Source of the DNA: Levilactobacillus spicheri DSM 15429
Lineage (GTDB): Bacteria > Bacillota > Bacilli > Lactobacillales > Lactobacillaceae
Direction of reading: 5' to 3'
Length of the DNA stretch: 64,000 bases
Assembly: GCF_001435095.1 (NCBI RefSeq)
Contig: NZ_AZFC01000003.1
Coordinates: 107,649-171,648, forward strand
Shown here: piece after piece, positions 28,864-37,206 of the stretch
How positions within the stretch are numbered: position 1 is the stretch's first letter
Layout of the letters: each line of letters opens with the position of its first letter
Translations under genes and position numbers: made by a program
The notes under the pieces: model-generated
Told to the model about the DNA's origin: nothing
The model's database searches: none
The model's input: the letters and a program-made list of their open reading frames with translations, nothing else

Positions 28864-30621
28864 ATGAAGAAAACCAAGATCGTAAGTACCCTTGGTCCTG
28901 CAAGTACTGACGTTGATACGATTGTTAAGTTGATCGAAGCCGGCGCTAACATTTTCCGGTTCAACTTCTCACATGGTGATCACGAAGAACACCTTGGCCG
29001 TTTGGAAAACGTCCACAAGGCGGAAAAGATTACCGGTAAGACGGTTGGTATCATGTTGGATACGAAGGGTGCCGAAATCCGGACGACCGTTCAACAAGGC
29101 GGCAAGTTGACGTTCAACACCGGTGATCAATTCCGGATCTCCATGGATGCTTCCATCGAAGGGACCAAGGAAAAGATCGCGGTCACTTACCCTGGCTTGT
29201 ACGACGACGTTCACGAAGGCGGCCACGTCTTATTCGATGATGGTCTGTTGGACACGGTAGTTGACAAGAAGGACGATGCAACCAAGGAATTAGTTGTGAC
29301 CGCCCAAAACGATGGTGTCTTAGGTTCCCGTAAGGGTGTTAACGCTCCTGGCGTTTCCATCAACTTACCTGGGATCACTGAAAAGGACTCCGACGACATT
29401 CGTTTCGGTCTGGACCACGAAATCAACTTCATCGCCGCTTCCTTCGTTCGGAAGCCACAAGACGTGATGGACATTCGTGAACTCCTCGAAGAAAAGCACA
29501 TGGAACACGTGCAAATCTTCCCTAAGATCGAATCCCAAGAAGGTATCGACAACTTTGATGACATCATCAAGGTTTCCGATGGGTTAATGGTCGCTCGTGG
29601 TGACATGGGTGTTGAAATCCCAACGGAAAACGTGCCTTTGGTTCAAAAGGCTTTGATCAAGAAGTGCAACATTTTAGGTAAGCCAGTGATTACGGCGACC
29701 CAAATGTTGGACTCCATGCAAGAAAACCCACGTCCTACCCGTGCCGAAGCATCTGACGTTGCGAACGCCGTCTTCGATGGGACCGACGCAACCATGCTTT
29801 CTGGTGAAAGTGCTAACGGTGAATACCCAGTTGAAGCCGTTTCAACCATGAACCGGATCGACATCAAGGCTGAAAATGCTTTGAAGGACTTCGGTCGTGA
29901 CAACTTAGACTTCGACAACGGTGACGTAACGGAATCAATCGGTGCTTCCGTTGCCCGGGTTGCCAACCAATTGGGTGTTAAGACCATCGTGGCAGCCACT
30001 GAATCTGGCTACACCGCTAAGATGATCTCCAAGTACCGTCCAAACGCCGACATCCTGGCCGTTACCTTTGATGACCGGACTCGTCGTGGTTTGATGGTTA
30101 ACTGGGGTGTTTACCCAATCGTGACCGAAAAGCCAGCCAACACCGACGCCATGTTCGACTTAGCAGCTGCCAAGGCTGTTGAAACGGGCTTAGCTAAGGA
30201 AGGCGACTTGATCTTGATCACCGCTGGTGTGCCAGTCGGCGAACGCGGGACCACGAACTTGATGAAGATCCAATTGATCGGTTCCAAGCTCGTTCAAGGC
30301 CAAGGGGTCGGTGACGACACCGTTATTGGCAAGGCTGTGATTGCCAACACCGCTGCTGACGCAAACGCGAAGGTAACGGAAGGCAGCATCTTAATTGCCA
30401 AGAACACTGACAAGGACTACTTGCCAGCCATCGAAAAGTCCAGTGCCGTGATCGTTGAAAACGGCGGCTTGACTTCTCACGCTGCGGTTGTTGGAATTTC
30501 CATGGGGATTCCAGTTATCGTGGGTGCCGTTGGTGCCAGTGAAAAGATTTCTGATGGTGAATTGATTACGGTCGACTCACGGCGGGGAATCGTTTACCAC
30601 GGTGCTTCCAACGCCCTCTAA
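28864..30621 (+). CDS. pyk: Pyruvate kinase
   Basis: Pyruvate kinase makes ATP and pyruvate from PEP at the end of glycolysis or the phosphoketolase pathway. The 585-residue protein has the N-terminal KIVSTLGPAS, the active-site region IFPKIESQEGIDNFDDI, the MVARGDMGVE motif and TATQMLDSM. It also has the extra C-terminal PEP-utiliser-like domain with GGLTSHAAVVG, found in many Bacillales and Lactobacillales forms. ATG 28864 follows AAAGGAGAG. Its codon use differs from neighbours (more T and A at third positions, strongly biased), typical of a highly expressed gene. No pfkA precedes it. Confidence 0.97.
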   Translation: MKKTKIVSTLGPASTDVDTIVKLIEAGANIFRFNFSHGDHEEHLGRLENVHKAEKITGKTVGIMLDTKGAEIRTTVQQGGKLTFNTGDQFRISMDASIEGTKEKIAVTYPGLYDDVHEGGHVLFDDGLLDTVVDKKDDATKELVVTAQNDGVLGSRKGVNAPGVSINLPGITEKDSDDIRFGLDHEINFIAASFVRKPQDVMDIRELLEEKHMEHVQIFPKIESQEGIDNFDDIIKVSDGLMVARGDMGVEIPTENVPLVQKALIKKCNILGKPVITATQMLDSMQENPRPTRAEASDVANAVFDGTDATMLSGESANGEYPVEAVSTMNRIDIKAENALKDFGRDNLDFDNGDVTESIGASVARVANQLGVKTIVAATESGYTAKMISKYRPNADILAVTFDDRTRRGLMVNWGVYPIVTEKPANTDAMFDLAAAKAVETGLAKEGDLILITAGVPVGERGTTNLMKIQLIGSKLVQGQGVGDDTVIGKAVIANTAADANAKVTEGSILIAKNTDKDYLPAIEKSSAVIVENGGLTSHAAVVGISMGIPVIVGAVGASEKISDGELITVDSRRGIVYHGASNAL

Positions 30622-30642
30622 GCGTTAAAATTTAGATAAACG

Positions 30643-30676
30643 AAAAGCGGGTCCACTACGGTGGGGCCGCTTTTTT
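30643..30676 (+). terminator. Intrinsic terminator after pyk
   Basis: AAAAGCGGgTCCAC pairs with GTGGggCCGCTTTT and ends with TTTTTT. Confidence 0.88.
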
Positions 30677-30737
30677 GCTGGAAAGGCTCGCTAGTTGGTG
30701 GGTTTCCGTGTAAAATGATAAGTAAGACGCTACCGAT

Positions 30738-30857
30738 GAGAGTGGGAGTAAAAACGGTTTGCTGACGTGCATTCACGGCGTCAGGCGGCGGCTCTCAAAC
30801 TTATCAGGTAAACCAGTGGAACGGCGACCGGGGCAACTCCCGGTAGAATCGAGGAGA
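30738..30857 (+). other. Structured leader before the CvfB-like gene
   Basis: GAGAG (about 30740) can pair with CTCTC (about 30794) around an inner CTGACG...CGTCAG stem. A second perfect hairpin, ACCGGG-gcaact-CCCGGT, ends 12 bases before GAGGAG. No terminator tail is present. This may be a 5' UTR structure or an unclassified cis-RNA; it matches no riboswitch I recognise. Confidence 0.4.
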
Positions 30858-30859
30858 CT

Positions 30860-31759
30860 ATGGAAAATGTATTAGGCCGCATCGTGGCGGGTAAGGTAAC
30901 CGATGAAAATGAAGAGGACTACTTCGTGCAGGTCGCGGGAACGACCTTCCGACTGAGCAAGTCCGAGATCAAGAAGCCCCTGCACCTGGGCTCGAACTTC
31001 CGGGGCTTCACCTATGAGAACGAGGACCATCAGATGGCGATGACCCGGAACGCACCGGACGCGCAGGTCGACCATTACGGGTGGGGCACCGTGGTTCGGA
31101 ACCAACGGCAACTCGGGGTCTTCGTCAATATCGGACTGCCCGACAAGGACGTGGTGGTCTCGTTGGATGACCTCCCAGACATGATGGAACTCTGGCCCCA
31201 AAAGGGCGATCGCCTGTTGGTGACCCTGCGGGAGGACGCCAAGCACCGGTTATGGGGCGTGCCAGCCGACATGGACATCTTCCAGGCCATCGCGCAACCG
31301 GCCAACAAACACATGCAAAACGCGAACGTGACGGCGACCGTCTTTCAACTGAAACTGGTCGGGACCCGGGTCATGACCGAGCACTTTGAACTCGGATTCA
31401 TTCACCCCAGCGAACGGGAACGCGAACCCCGCTTGGGCGAACAGCTGACCGCGCGGGTGATCGGGGTCAACGATGAGGGGACCTTGAACTTATCCCTGAA
31501 GCCCCGGGCCTACGAGGCCATCGACGATGACGCCGCCATGCTCTTGGCGGCCCTGGAACACAGTCAGGACGGTCATCTGGAATTCAGCGATAAGAGTTCA
31601 CCGGCGGCCATCAAGGCCTACTTCGGGATCAGCAAGGGCCAGTTCAAGCGGGCCGTGGGGCACCTATTGAAGGCCCGGCGAATCACGCAACACGATGGCG
31701 CTTTGTGGTTGGTGCCGGTGACGCCGGATGACCCAAGCACACCAGCGGATGAGGCTTAG
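30860..31759 (+). CDS. cvfB: S1-like RNA-binding regulator, CvfB family
   Basis: CvfB (YitL) proteins contain tandem S1-type OB folds and a C-terminal winged helix; in staphylococci CvfB affects virulence gene expression. The 299-residue product starts MENVLGRIVAGKVTDEN and has S1-like segments around residues 70-130 (YGWGTVVRNQRQLGVFVNIGL) and 150-215. It ends with a winged-helix region (ISKGQFKRAVGHLLKARRI, about 255-273). A GAGGAG site precedes ATG 30860. It is followed by xerD with a short gap. Confidence 0.85.
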   Translation: MENVLGRIVAGKVTDENEEDYFVQVAGTTFRLSKSEIKKPLHLGSNFRGFTYENEDHQMAMTRNAPDAQVDHYGWGTVVRNQRQLGVFVNIGLPDKDVVVSLDDLPDMMELWPQKGDRLLVTLREDAKHRLWGVPADMDIFQAIAQPANKHMQNANVTATVFQLKLVGTRVMTEHFELGFIHPSEREREPRLGEQLTARVIGVNDEGTLNLSLKPRAYEAIDDDAAMLLAALEHSQDGHLEFSDKSSPAAIKAYFGISKGQFKRAVGHLLKARRITQHDGALWLVPVTPDDPSTPADEA

Positions 31760-31809
31760 GCTTCGCCGCTGCTAACGATGCTCAGTAAGTGGTGAAAGGG
31801 GCGCTGAGG

Positions 31810-32706
31810 ATGACGGTTTTAGAGAATACCACGGCGGACTTCGCCCACTATTTGACGGTCGAACAGGGGCTGGCACCGAATTCGGTGGCCAGTTATCGCC
31901 AGGAGGTCCAGACCTTTGCGGCCTACCTGCAGGCCCAGCACCTGAGCGACTTTCGCCAGGTCGACCGGGTTACCATCATGAACTACCTGGCGGCGCTGAC
32001 CCAGCAGGGCAAGGCCCGTAACTCGGTCATCCACGCCGTTTCGGCATTGCGGAAGTTGTACCGCTACCTGATGCAGACCCACCAACTGACGATCAATCCG
32101 ATGGCTAACGTGGCCGCCCCCAAGCACGCCGAACATTTACCGGCGGTGCTGACGGTGGCCGAGGTCGACCGCTTATTGACGACCCCGGATACCAGCGATA
32201 AGTACGGCATCCGCGACCGGGCGATGCTCGAGGTCCTGTACGCGACCGGCCTGCGGGTCAGTGAGCTGGTGCACCTGAAGCTCGTCGACCTGCACCTGGA
32301 GATGGGGTTGATCCAGACCCTGGGGAAGGGTGACAAGGAGCGCATCGTGCCGATCGGCGACGTGGCGAGTGACTGGATCCAGCGGTACCTGCAGACCAGC
32401 CGGCCCGTGCTCTTGAAGCAGCGGACCAGTCCCTACCTGTTTTTGAACGCCCACGGTGGGGGGCTGACGCGCCAAGCCATTTGGCAGAAGATCAAGCACT
32501 ACGTGGCCCTGGCGGATATCCAAAAGGACGTGACGCCTCATACGTTGCGCCACTCCTTCGCCACCCACATCCTGGAAAACGGCGCCGATCTGCGGGTCGT
32601 TCAGGAACTGCTGGGCCACGCCGATATCACCACGACGCAGATCTACACCCACATTTCGAAGAAACGCTTAACGGCGGTCTACGATCGGTACCACCCCCGG
32701 GCTTAG
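31810..32706 (+). CDS. xerD: Site-specific tyrosine recombinase XerD
   Basis: XerD with XerC or XerS resolves chromosome dimers at dif. The 298-residue product has an N-terminal SAM-like domain (FAHYLTVEQGLAPNSVASY) and a catalytic domain. Catalytic residues are visible in LYATGLRVSEL (Arg), TLGKGDKER (Lys), HTLRHSFATH (His-x2-Arg), LGHADITTTQIYTH (His and the nucleophile Tyr). ATG 31810 gives the normal length and follows GCTGAGG; an in-frame GTG at 31789 would add seven residues. It opens the conserved xerD-ribT-scpA-scpB-rluB cluster. Confidence 0.95.
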   Translation: MTVLENTTADFAHYLTVEQGLAPNSVASYRQEVQTFAAYLQAQHLSDFRQVDRVTIMNYLAALTQQGKARNSVIHAVSALRKLYRYLMQTHQLTINPMANVAAPKHAEHLPAVLTVAEVDRLLTTPDTSDKYGIRDRAMLEVLYATGLRVSELVHLKLVDLHLEMGLIQTLGKGDKERIVPIGDVASDWIQRYLQTSRPVLLKQRTSPYLFLNAHGGGLTRQAIWQKIKHYVALADIQKDVTPHTLRHSFATHILENGADLRVVQELLGHADITTTQIYTHISKKRLTAVYDRYHPRA

Positions 32707-32712
32707 GGCCGG

Positions 32713-32742
32713 TTGGCACCAACCGCGGAAGTGTGGTACAGT
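32713..32742 (+). promoter_or_regulatory. Putative sigma-A promoter of ribT-scpAB-rluB
   Basis: TTGGCA (32713-32718), 18-base spacer, TACAGT (32737-32742), 26 bases before the ribT start. Confidence 0.5.
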
Positions 32743-32768
32743 AATGAACGCTAAAACGGAGGACAGCT

Positions 32769-33164
32769 ATGTTATTAAAGTATCGCAGTGATTACCAAAA
32801 AATTGCGATGGGCATTTTGAGTCTCCTCCCAAGTTATAAGGATTGGGAACGCCTGCAACGGGAACTTACCTGGTATCAGGGCGGCCCCGATCGAACGCTT
32901 TATCTGTGGAAGGATCAGCACGCCGACTTTGCCGGCGTGTTGGGGACGGAGCAACAGGGGACCTACGTTGTGGTCCGCCTCTTGTCGTTGATTCCCGATA
33001 AGCAAACCACGGCGAACACCTGGCAGATGCTGGATGAGTTAGCCGCGACCGTGCCCCACCACCGGGTGATGGGCACCCTGGCGAACGCCAAGATTATTGC
33101 AGACTGGGAGTATCATCATGGACAAGACCACGTTGAACGGCCAGCCACTGATTCAGGTCAGTGA
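32769..33164 (+). CDS. ribT: RibT-like GNAT-family protein
   Basis: The 131-residue product resembles RibT, a GNAT-fold putative acetyltransferase encoded near riboflavin genes or, in lactobacilli, between xerD and scpA. Diagnostic are the N-terminus MLLKYRSDYQKIAMGILSLL and the central DFAGVLGTEQQGTYVVVRLLSL strand pair. Its substrate is unknown. The 3' end overlaps scpA by 47 bases. It lies within 2.5 kb of an FMN-riboswitch-controlled ribU gene, but in a different transcription unit. Confidence 0.82.
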   Translation: MLLKYRSDYQKIAMGILSLLPSYKDWERLQRELTWYQGGPDRTLYLWKDQHADFAGVLGTEQQGTYVVVRLLSLIPDKQTTANTWQMLDELAATVPHHRVMGTLANAKIIADWEYHHGQDHVERPATDSGQ

Positions 33165-33894
33165 CTTTGAAGGACCGCTAGACTTGTTATTACATTTGAT
33201 TAAAACCAACGAGATGGATATTTACGATATCCGCATCTCCACGATCACCGCACAGTACCTGGACTACCTGCACCAGATGCAGACGTTGCGGCTCGACATC
33301 GCGGGGGAATACTTTGTCATGGCCGCCAACCTGATGGCCATTAAGGCTAAAATGCTGTTGCCGACCCCGCAAACCGTGGCCCCGGTGGATGACGAAGCGC
33401 CCACCGATCCGCGGGAAGACCTGGTCAACCAGCTGCTGGAATACCAACGGTACCAGCAGGCGGCCCAGGTCCTGAAGCAACGGGCCCAGGAACGGCAGCA
33501 GCACTTCACGCGGGCGGCCATGCCGGTTCCCAGCGATACGCCGCTGACCGTGGCGCCCGGCGTGACGGTCGACGCCCTGCAGGCGGCACTGGTCAAGTTG
33601 GTCCACCGGGCAACGGTGGCCCAACCGGTGACCCAGACGGTGACGTCGGAACGCTACACCATTAAGGACCAGATGCAGGCGGTGCTCCACCGGTTGACTA
33701 AGCACCCGGTGACGTTTGAGCACCTGTTTGGCGCCGCCCCGCGGTTGGACGAGGTCGTCACGACCTTTTTAGCCGTTTTGGAGTTGGCCAAGCAGCACCG
33801 CATCGCCCTGCATCAGGCCAGCCGGTTGGTGCCGCTGCGGATCAACGCACTGGGAAAGGGGGCCGTTGGTGATGACGCCACTCGCACAGATTGA
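33118..33894 (+). CDS. scpA: Segregation and condensation protein A
   Basis: ScpA is the kleisin that joins SMC heads and binds ScpB in the bacterial condensin. The 258-residue product shows the conserved N-terminal FEGPLDLLLHLIKTNEMDIYDI motif region and the ITAQYLDYL helix, an extended acidic middle, and a C-terminal winged helix. ATG 33118 is chosen; it gives the standard N-terminus and has GGGAG 7 bases upstream, while an in-frame TTG 33097 lies further inside ribT. It overlaps both neighbours. Confidence 0.95.
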   Translation: MDKTTLNGQPLIQVSDFEGPLDLLLHLIKTNEMDIYDIRISTITAQYLDYLHQMQTLRLDIAGEYFVMAANLMAIKAKMLLPTPQTVAPVDDEAPTDPREDLVNQLLEYQRYQQAAQVLKQRAQERQQHFTRAAMPVPSDTPLTVAPGVTVDALQAALVKLVHRATVAQPVTQTVTSERYTIKDQMQAVLHRLTKHPVTFEHLFGAAPRLDEVVTTFLAVLELAKQHRIALHQASRLVPLRINALGKGAVGDDATRTD

Positions 33895-34471
33895 AAGCCT
33901 GCTCTTCGTGAGCGGTGATGAGGGCATGACGGTCGCGGACCTGGCCACGGTAACCGGGCTGATGAAGCCGGCCGTGCTGGCGACGCTGGAACGCCTGGCC
34001 CAGAAGTACGCGGCCGATGCGGACTGCGCCCTCGAATTGATGGTCAACGATACGACCTACCGGCTGGTGACCAAGGAGGCCGCCAGCGAGGTCGTGCAGC
34101 GCTACTTTGAAAGCCCGTTGAGCACGACGTTGTCCCCGGCCTCCCTGGAGGTCCTGGCAATCATCGCGTACCGCCAACCCATCACCCGTATCGAGGTCGA
34201 TGAGATTCGGGGCGTGCAGAGTGCCTCGACGGTCCAAAAACTGGTGTTGCGGCGGCTGATCGAGGCGGCGGGGCGCTTAGACGAGCCCGGCCGGCCGAAG
34301 CTGTATCGGACCAGTGCCTACTTCTTGGACTACTTCGGTCTGCAGCAGTTGAGTGACCTGCCGCCCTTGCCGGACGCGGCGGTGCCGAATTCGGAAGACG
34401 CCGCTGATGACGGGGACCTGTTCTTGCAGGCCTTCAACCAACAACTTAACCAATCAGGAGATGAACCTTAA
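33872..34471 (+). CDS. scpB: Segregation and condensation protein B
   Basis: ScpB dimers bind the ScpA middle region in SMC condensin. The 199-residue product contains two winged-helix domains. The ALMEVLAIIAYRQPITR-like core appears as SLEVLAIIAYRQPITRIE near residue 92, followed by RGVQSASTVQKL. ATG 33872 gives 9-base spacing to AAAGGGGG; TTG 33866 and GTG 33869 just upstream are less well spaced. The C-terminal tail is acidic. It overlaps scpA by 23 bases and is followed 2 bases later by rluB. Confidence 0.95.
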   Translation: MTPLAQIESLLFVSGDEGMTVADLATVTGLMKPAVLATLERLAQKYAADADCALELMVNDTTYRLVTKEAASEVVQRYFESPLSTTLSPASLEVLAIIAYRQPITRIEVDEIRGVQSASTVQKLVLRRLIEAAGRLDEPGRPKLYRTSAYFLDYFGLQQLSDLPPLPDAAVPNSEDAADDGDLFLQAFNQQLNQSGDEP

Positions 34472-34473
34472 CG

Positions 34474-35196
34474 ATGGAACGATTACAAAAGGTCCTGGCA
34501 CACGCCGGGGTCGCATCACGCCGCCAAGCCGAAAAAATGATCACGAGTGGTCACATTCGGGTCAACGGGGCGGTCGTGACCGAACTGGGAACCAAGGTCG
34601 GGGTCCACGACGAGATTTCCGTGGACAACGTCCCGATCTCGAGTGAGGCGCCGGCGTACATCCTGCTCTACAAGCCGCGGGGCGTGATCTCGACGGCCAA
34701 CGATGAGAAGGGCCGCAAAACGGTGGTCGACCTGGTCGAGGACGTGAAGCAACGCGTGTATCCCGTGGGCCGGTTGGACTATGACACGTCGGGTCTCCTG
34801 CTGCTGACCAACGACGGTGAGCTGGCGAACCGGTTGACCCACCCCAAGTACGAGGTCGAGAAGACTTACGTGGCACGGGTCACGGGGATTCCTAGCAACG
34901 ACGCGATGCGCCAGCTGCGACGCGGGATCACGGTCGACGGCGAAGCCTATGCACCGGCTAAGCTCAAGCTCTTGAGCACCGATCATAAGAAGCAAACGGC
35001 CATCGTGCAGTTGACCCTGCATGAGGGAAAGAATCACGAGGTCAAGAAGATGTTGGCGGCCGTGGGCTGTCCCGTCGAGAAGCTGAAGCGGGAGCAGTAC
35101 GGTTTCTTGACCCTGAAGGGCTTACAGACCGGGGATGCCCGGAATCTGAAACCGGAAGAGGTCAAGGAACTCCGGCGGTTGACCGGTTTATCCTAG
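34474..35196 (+). CDS. rluB: 23S rRNA pseudouridine synthase RluB
   Basis: A RsuA/RluB-family pseudouridine synthase, predicted to modify 23S rRNA helix 89 region. The 240-residue protein has an N-terminal S4 RNA-binding domain (MERLQKVLAHAGVASRRQAEKMI) and the catalytic motif GRLDYDTSGLLLLTNDGEL with the active Asp, at about residues 97-115. The KTYVARVTG and EGKNHEVKKML segments are also typical. It closes the scp operon; an FMN riboswitch follows. Confidence 0.95.
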   Translation: MERLQKVLAHAGVASRRQAEKMITSGHIRVNGAVVTELGTKVGVHDEISVDNVPISSEAPAYILLYKPRGVISTANDEKGRKTVVDLVEDVKQRVYPVGRLDYDTSGLLLLTNDGELANRLTHPKYEVEKTYVARVTGIPSNDAMRQLRRGITVDGEAYAPAKLKLLSTDHKKQTAIVQLTLHEGKNHEVKKMLAAVGCPVEKLKREQYGFLTLKGLQTGDARNLKPEEVKELRRLTGLS

Positions 35197-35204
35197 TGGG
35201 ATAA

Positions 35205-35233
35205 TTGACAATCTTACTAAAAGTTAGTATATT
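35205..35233 (+). promoter_or_regulatory. Sigma-A promoter of ribU
   Basis: TTGACA (35205-35210), 17-base spacer, TATATT (35228-35233), placed directly before the FMN riboswitch. Confidence 0.85.
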
Positions 35234-35259
35234 GTGAGTGTACAAAAAAATTTATGGTT

Positions 35260-35373
35260 CATCTTCAGGGCAGGGTGCGATTCCCGACCGGCGGTAAAAG
35301 TCCGCGACCCGCGTGAGCGGTTGACCCGGTGTGACTCCGGGACCGACAGTATAGTCTGGTAGGCAGAAGATGA
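35260..35373 (+). promoter_or_regulatory. FMN riboswitch (RFN element)
   Basis: The aptamer has all classical RFN blocks in order: ATCTTCAGGGCAGGGTG, GATTCCCGACCGGCGGTA, AGTCCGCGACCC, GACCCGGTG, TCCGGGACCGACAGT, AGTCTGG and the closing AGAAGAT. Flavin mononucleotide binding should favour the terminator that follows and reduce ribU expression. Confidence 0.97.
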
Positions 35374-35406
35374 GACGTTGCTTTTTGCGTAACCCTACGT
35401 AAATCC

Positions 35407-35440
35407 AAGGTCTTGCCCTTCTGCGGCGGGACCTTTTTTG
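35407..35440 (+). terminator. Riboswitch-linked terminator before ribU
   Basis: AAGGTC(TTG)CC pairs with GG(CG)GGACCTT and a T run follows. It is the expression platform of the RFN element. Confidence 0.8.
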
Positions 35441-35476
35441 GTGTCGTCGCGAGATGGCCGCTAGGAGGAACAACTT

Positions 35477-36058
35477 ATGGAAAATCGGCAACAGGGAATC
35501 AGCGTGCGTTCAATGGTGGAGATGGCACTCTTTGCCGGGGTGGCTTACGTGTTGATGTTTGTGTCACTCCCCATCATTCCCATCGTTCCGTACATGAAGC
35601 TCGACTTGAGCGACTTGGTCGTTTTGTTGGGAATGGGGCTGTTTGGCCCCGGGGGCGCCATCTTGATTGCCGCCGTGAAGGAACTGCTGTACTTCGTATC
35701 GACCGGACTCGACGTGGTCAACTTCATCGGAATCTTAACGGCCTTCATCGCGGACGTGGCTTATATTTTACCGATTCACTGGGTCTTGAAGGGGCAACCG
35801 ACTAAGCTGAGCCGGCAGGTCGGCGCCATTCTGGTCGGGACGGCCAGCTTGACGGTGATCCTGTCGTTGGCCAATTGGGGCGTCATCACGCCGCTCTACC
35901 TGAAGGTCTGGGGGATGTCGCTGGGGTTACCGGTCAACCAACTGATCCTGCTCGGGGTGATTCCCTTTAACCTGATCAAGGGGCTGGTCCTGGGAGGTCT
36001 GTACATTCTCTTGAGTCGGCGCATGAGTGGGTGGATCGCCAAGCACCGGCAGGTCTGA
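35477..36058 (+). CDS. ribU: Riboflavin ECF transporter S component RibU
   Basis: RibU is the substrate-binding membrane subunit that works with the shared EcfAA'T module to import riboflavin. The 193-residue product has about six hydrophobic helices and typical segments MVEMALFAGVAYVLMFV, PYMKLDLSDLVVLLGMGLFGP and AAVKELLYF. Its assignment is strengthened by the FMN riboswitch and promoter directly upstream. The ATG 35477 follows AGGAGGAAC. Confidence 0.95.
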   Translation: MENRQQGISVRSMVEMALFAGVAYVLMFVSLPIIPIVPYMKLDLSDLVVLLGMGLFGPGGAILIAAVKELLYFVSTGLDVVNFIGILTAFIADVAYILPIHWVLKGQPTKLSRQVGAILVGTASLTVILSLANWGVITPLYLKVWGMSLGLPVNQLILLGVIPFNLIKGLVLGGLYILLSRRMSGWIAKHRQV

Positions 36059-36088
36059 GACCATTAAAACAATTATGCTAAACTTGAG

Positions 36089-36125
36089 AAACGGGGCCGC
36101 CGGTGACGGGGTCCCGTTTTCTTTT
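36089..36125 (+). terminator. Intrinsic terminator after ribU
   Basis: AAACGGG pairs with CCCGTTT around a GC-rich inner arm, followed by TCTTTT. Confidence 0.75.
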
Positions 36126-36165
36126 ATGGTAAACTAACGGTATATCTGGCGAGGAGGACTTGGTC

Positions 36166-37206
36166 GTGGAACCAGCAGACTTATTACAATTACTGAGTGA
36201 CCAGCAGGCTCGCCGACTCCGGGTCATTGAGAATCTCTTACGGGGTCGCCGGACGGTGTCGACCCTCTACTGGGGACTCCGGTACGACCTGCTGTACTTA
36301 TTAGACTTGAACAAACACCTGCCGCGGGGCGGGTTGGACGCCGTTGCACACACGGTGGTGGCGAACGGCTGGGCGCAGTGGGGCTCGGATGAACAGCCCC
36401 AACTGCGTCTGACCAGTGCCGGGGTGCACGCGCGTGATCAGCGCCCGTACTACCAGCCGGGCGACGTAACCGCCTGGCCGTTACTGGACCTGAACGTGGC
36501 CCGGCAGCGCTTGTTGCTCGCGATTCAGGTGACCTCGGAATACGCCCACCAGACGAACCGCTACTACCCGCTGGCCGTTGACCAAGCGACCCGGCAGACC
36601 GTGCGGCGGTGGTTTTATCAGGTTCGTGACCCGGCGCTCCCGGCGCAAGTAGCCGCGGCACTGACGGCGACCTTAGCGACGCTCCCCCCGACCGTTGCGG
36701 CGGTCACGACGGCGGGGCTCACGGGCTACCAGCAGCCGGGGCAAACGACCCAACAATTGGCGGATCAGTTTGCCATCACGTCCTGGGAGGCGTATCTGAT
36801 GCACGTCACGGCGGTCGTGGCCGTTGCCCAGGCGGCCCGCGACCCGCACCACGTCTTGGCCCCCCTGTTGGCGCCGACCTGGCAGTCGCCGGTCACCCGC
36901 AGCGCGCAGGCCACCCTGGCCACGGTAATGACCGGGACGCCCCTGGACCGGGTGGCCGCTGAACGGCACATCAAGCCCAGCACGGTCCGGGAGCACCTGC
37001 TCGAGGCGGCCATCATGCTGCCGCCGACGGCTTTACCGTACGACCGGCTGATTCCGGCCGCCGCCCGCCAAGCGCTGCTGGCGGCGTTGCCCCAGACCAT
37101 CGACGACTGGGAGTATACGGCGTTGCCCGCCGAGCTTCAGGAGCGCTACGACTTTTTCACGTTTCGGCTATTGGCGATTTGGCAACATAAGCGGGGGGTG
37201 GACTAA
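36166..37206 (+). CDS. Helix-turn-helix protein encoded before recQ (YpbB-like)
   Basis: A 346-residue protein whose position immediately before recQ and C-terminal helix-turn-helix (DRVAAERHIKPSTVREHLLEAA, about residues 267-288) match the YpbB family, often linked to RecQ. The rest is Ala/Leu/Gln-rich and probably helical, with no membrane segment. GTG 36166 is chosen because GAGGAGGA lies 8 bases upstream; TTG 36160 is too close. Its stop abuts the recQ GTG with no gap, so the two are co-translated. The function is unknown; a DNA-binding partner of RecQ is an inference. Confidence 0.75.
   Translation: MEPADLLQLLSDQQARRLRVIENLLRGRRTVSTLYWGLRYDLLYLLDLNKHLPRGGLDAVAHTVVANGWAQWGSDEQPQLRLTSAGVHARDQRPYYQPGDVTAWPLLDLNVARQRLLLAIQVTSEYAHQTNRYYPLAVDQATRQTVRRWFYQVRDPALPAQVAAALTATLATLPPTVAAVTTAGLTGYQQPGQTTQQLADQFAITSWEAYLMHVTAVVAVAQAARDPHHVLAPLLAPTWQSPVTRSAQATLATVMTGTPLDRVAAERHIKPSTVREHLLEAAIMLPPTALPYDRLIPAAARQALLAALPQTIDDWEYTALPAELQERYDFFTFRLLAIWQHKRGVD

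Noticed and set aside
30738..30857. A known riboswitch before the CvfB-like gene
   Set aside because: No conserved aptamer sequence of any class I know could be matched.
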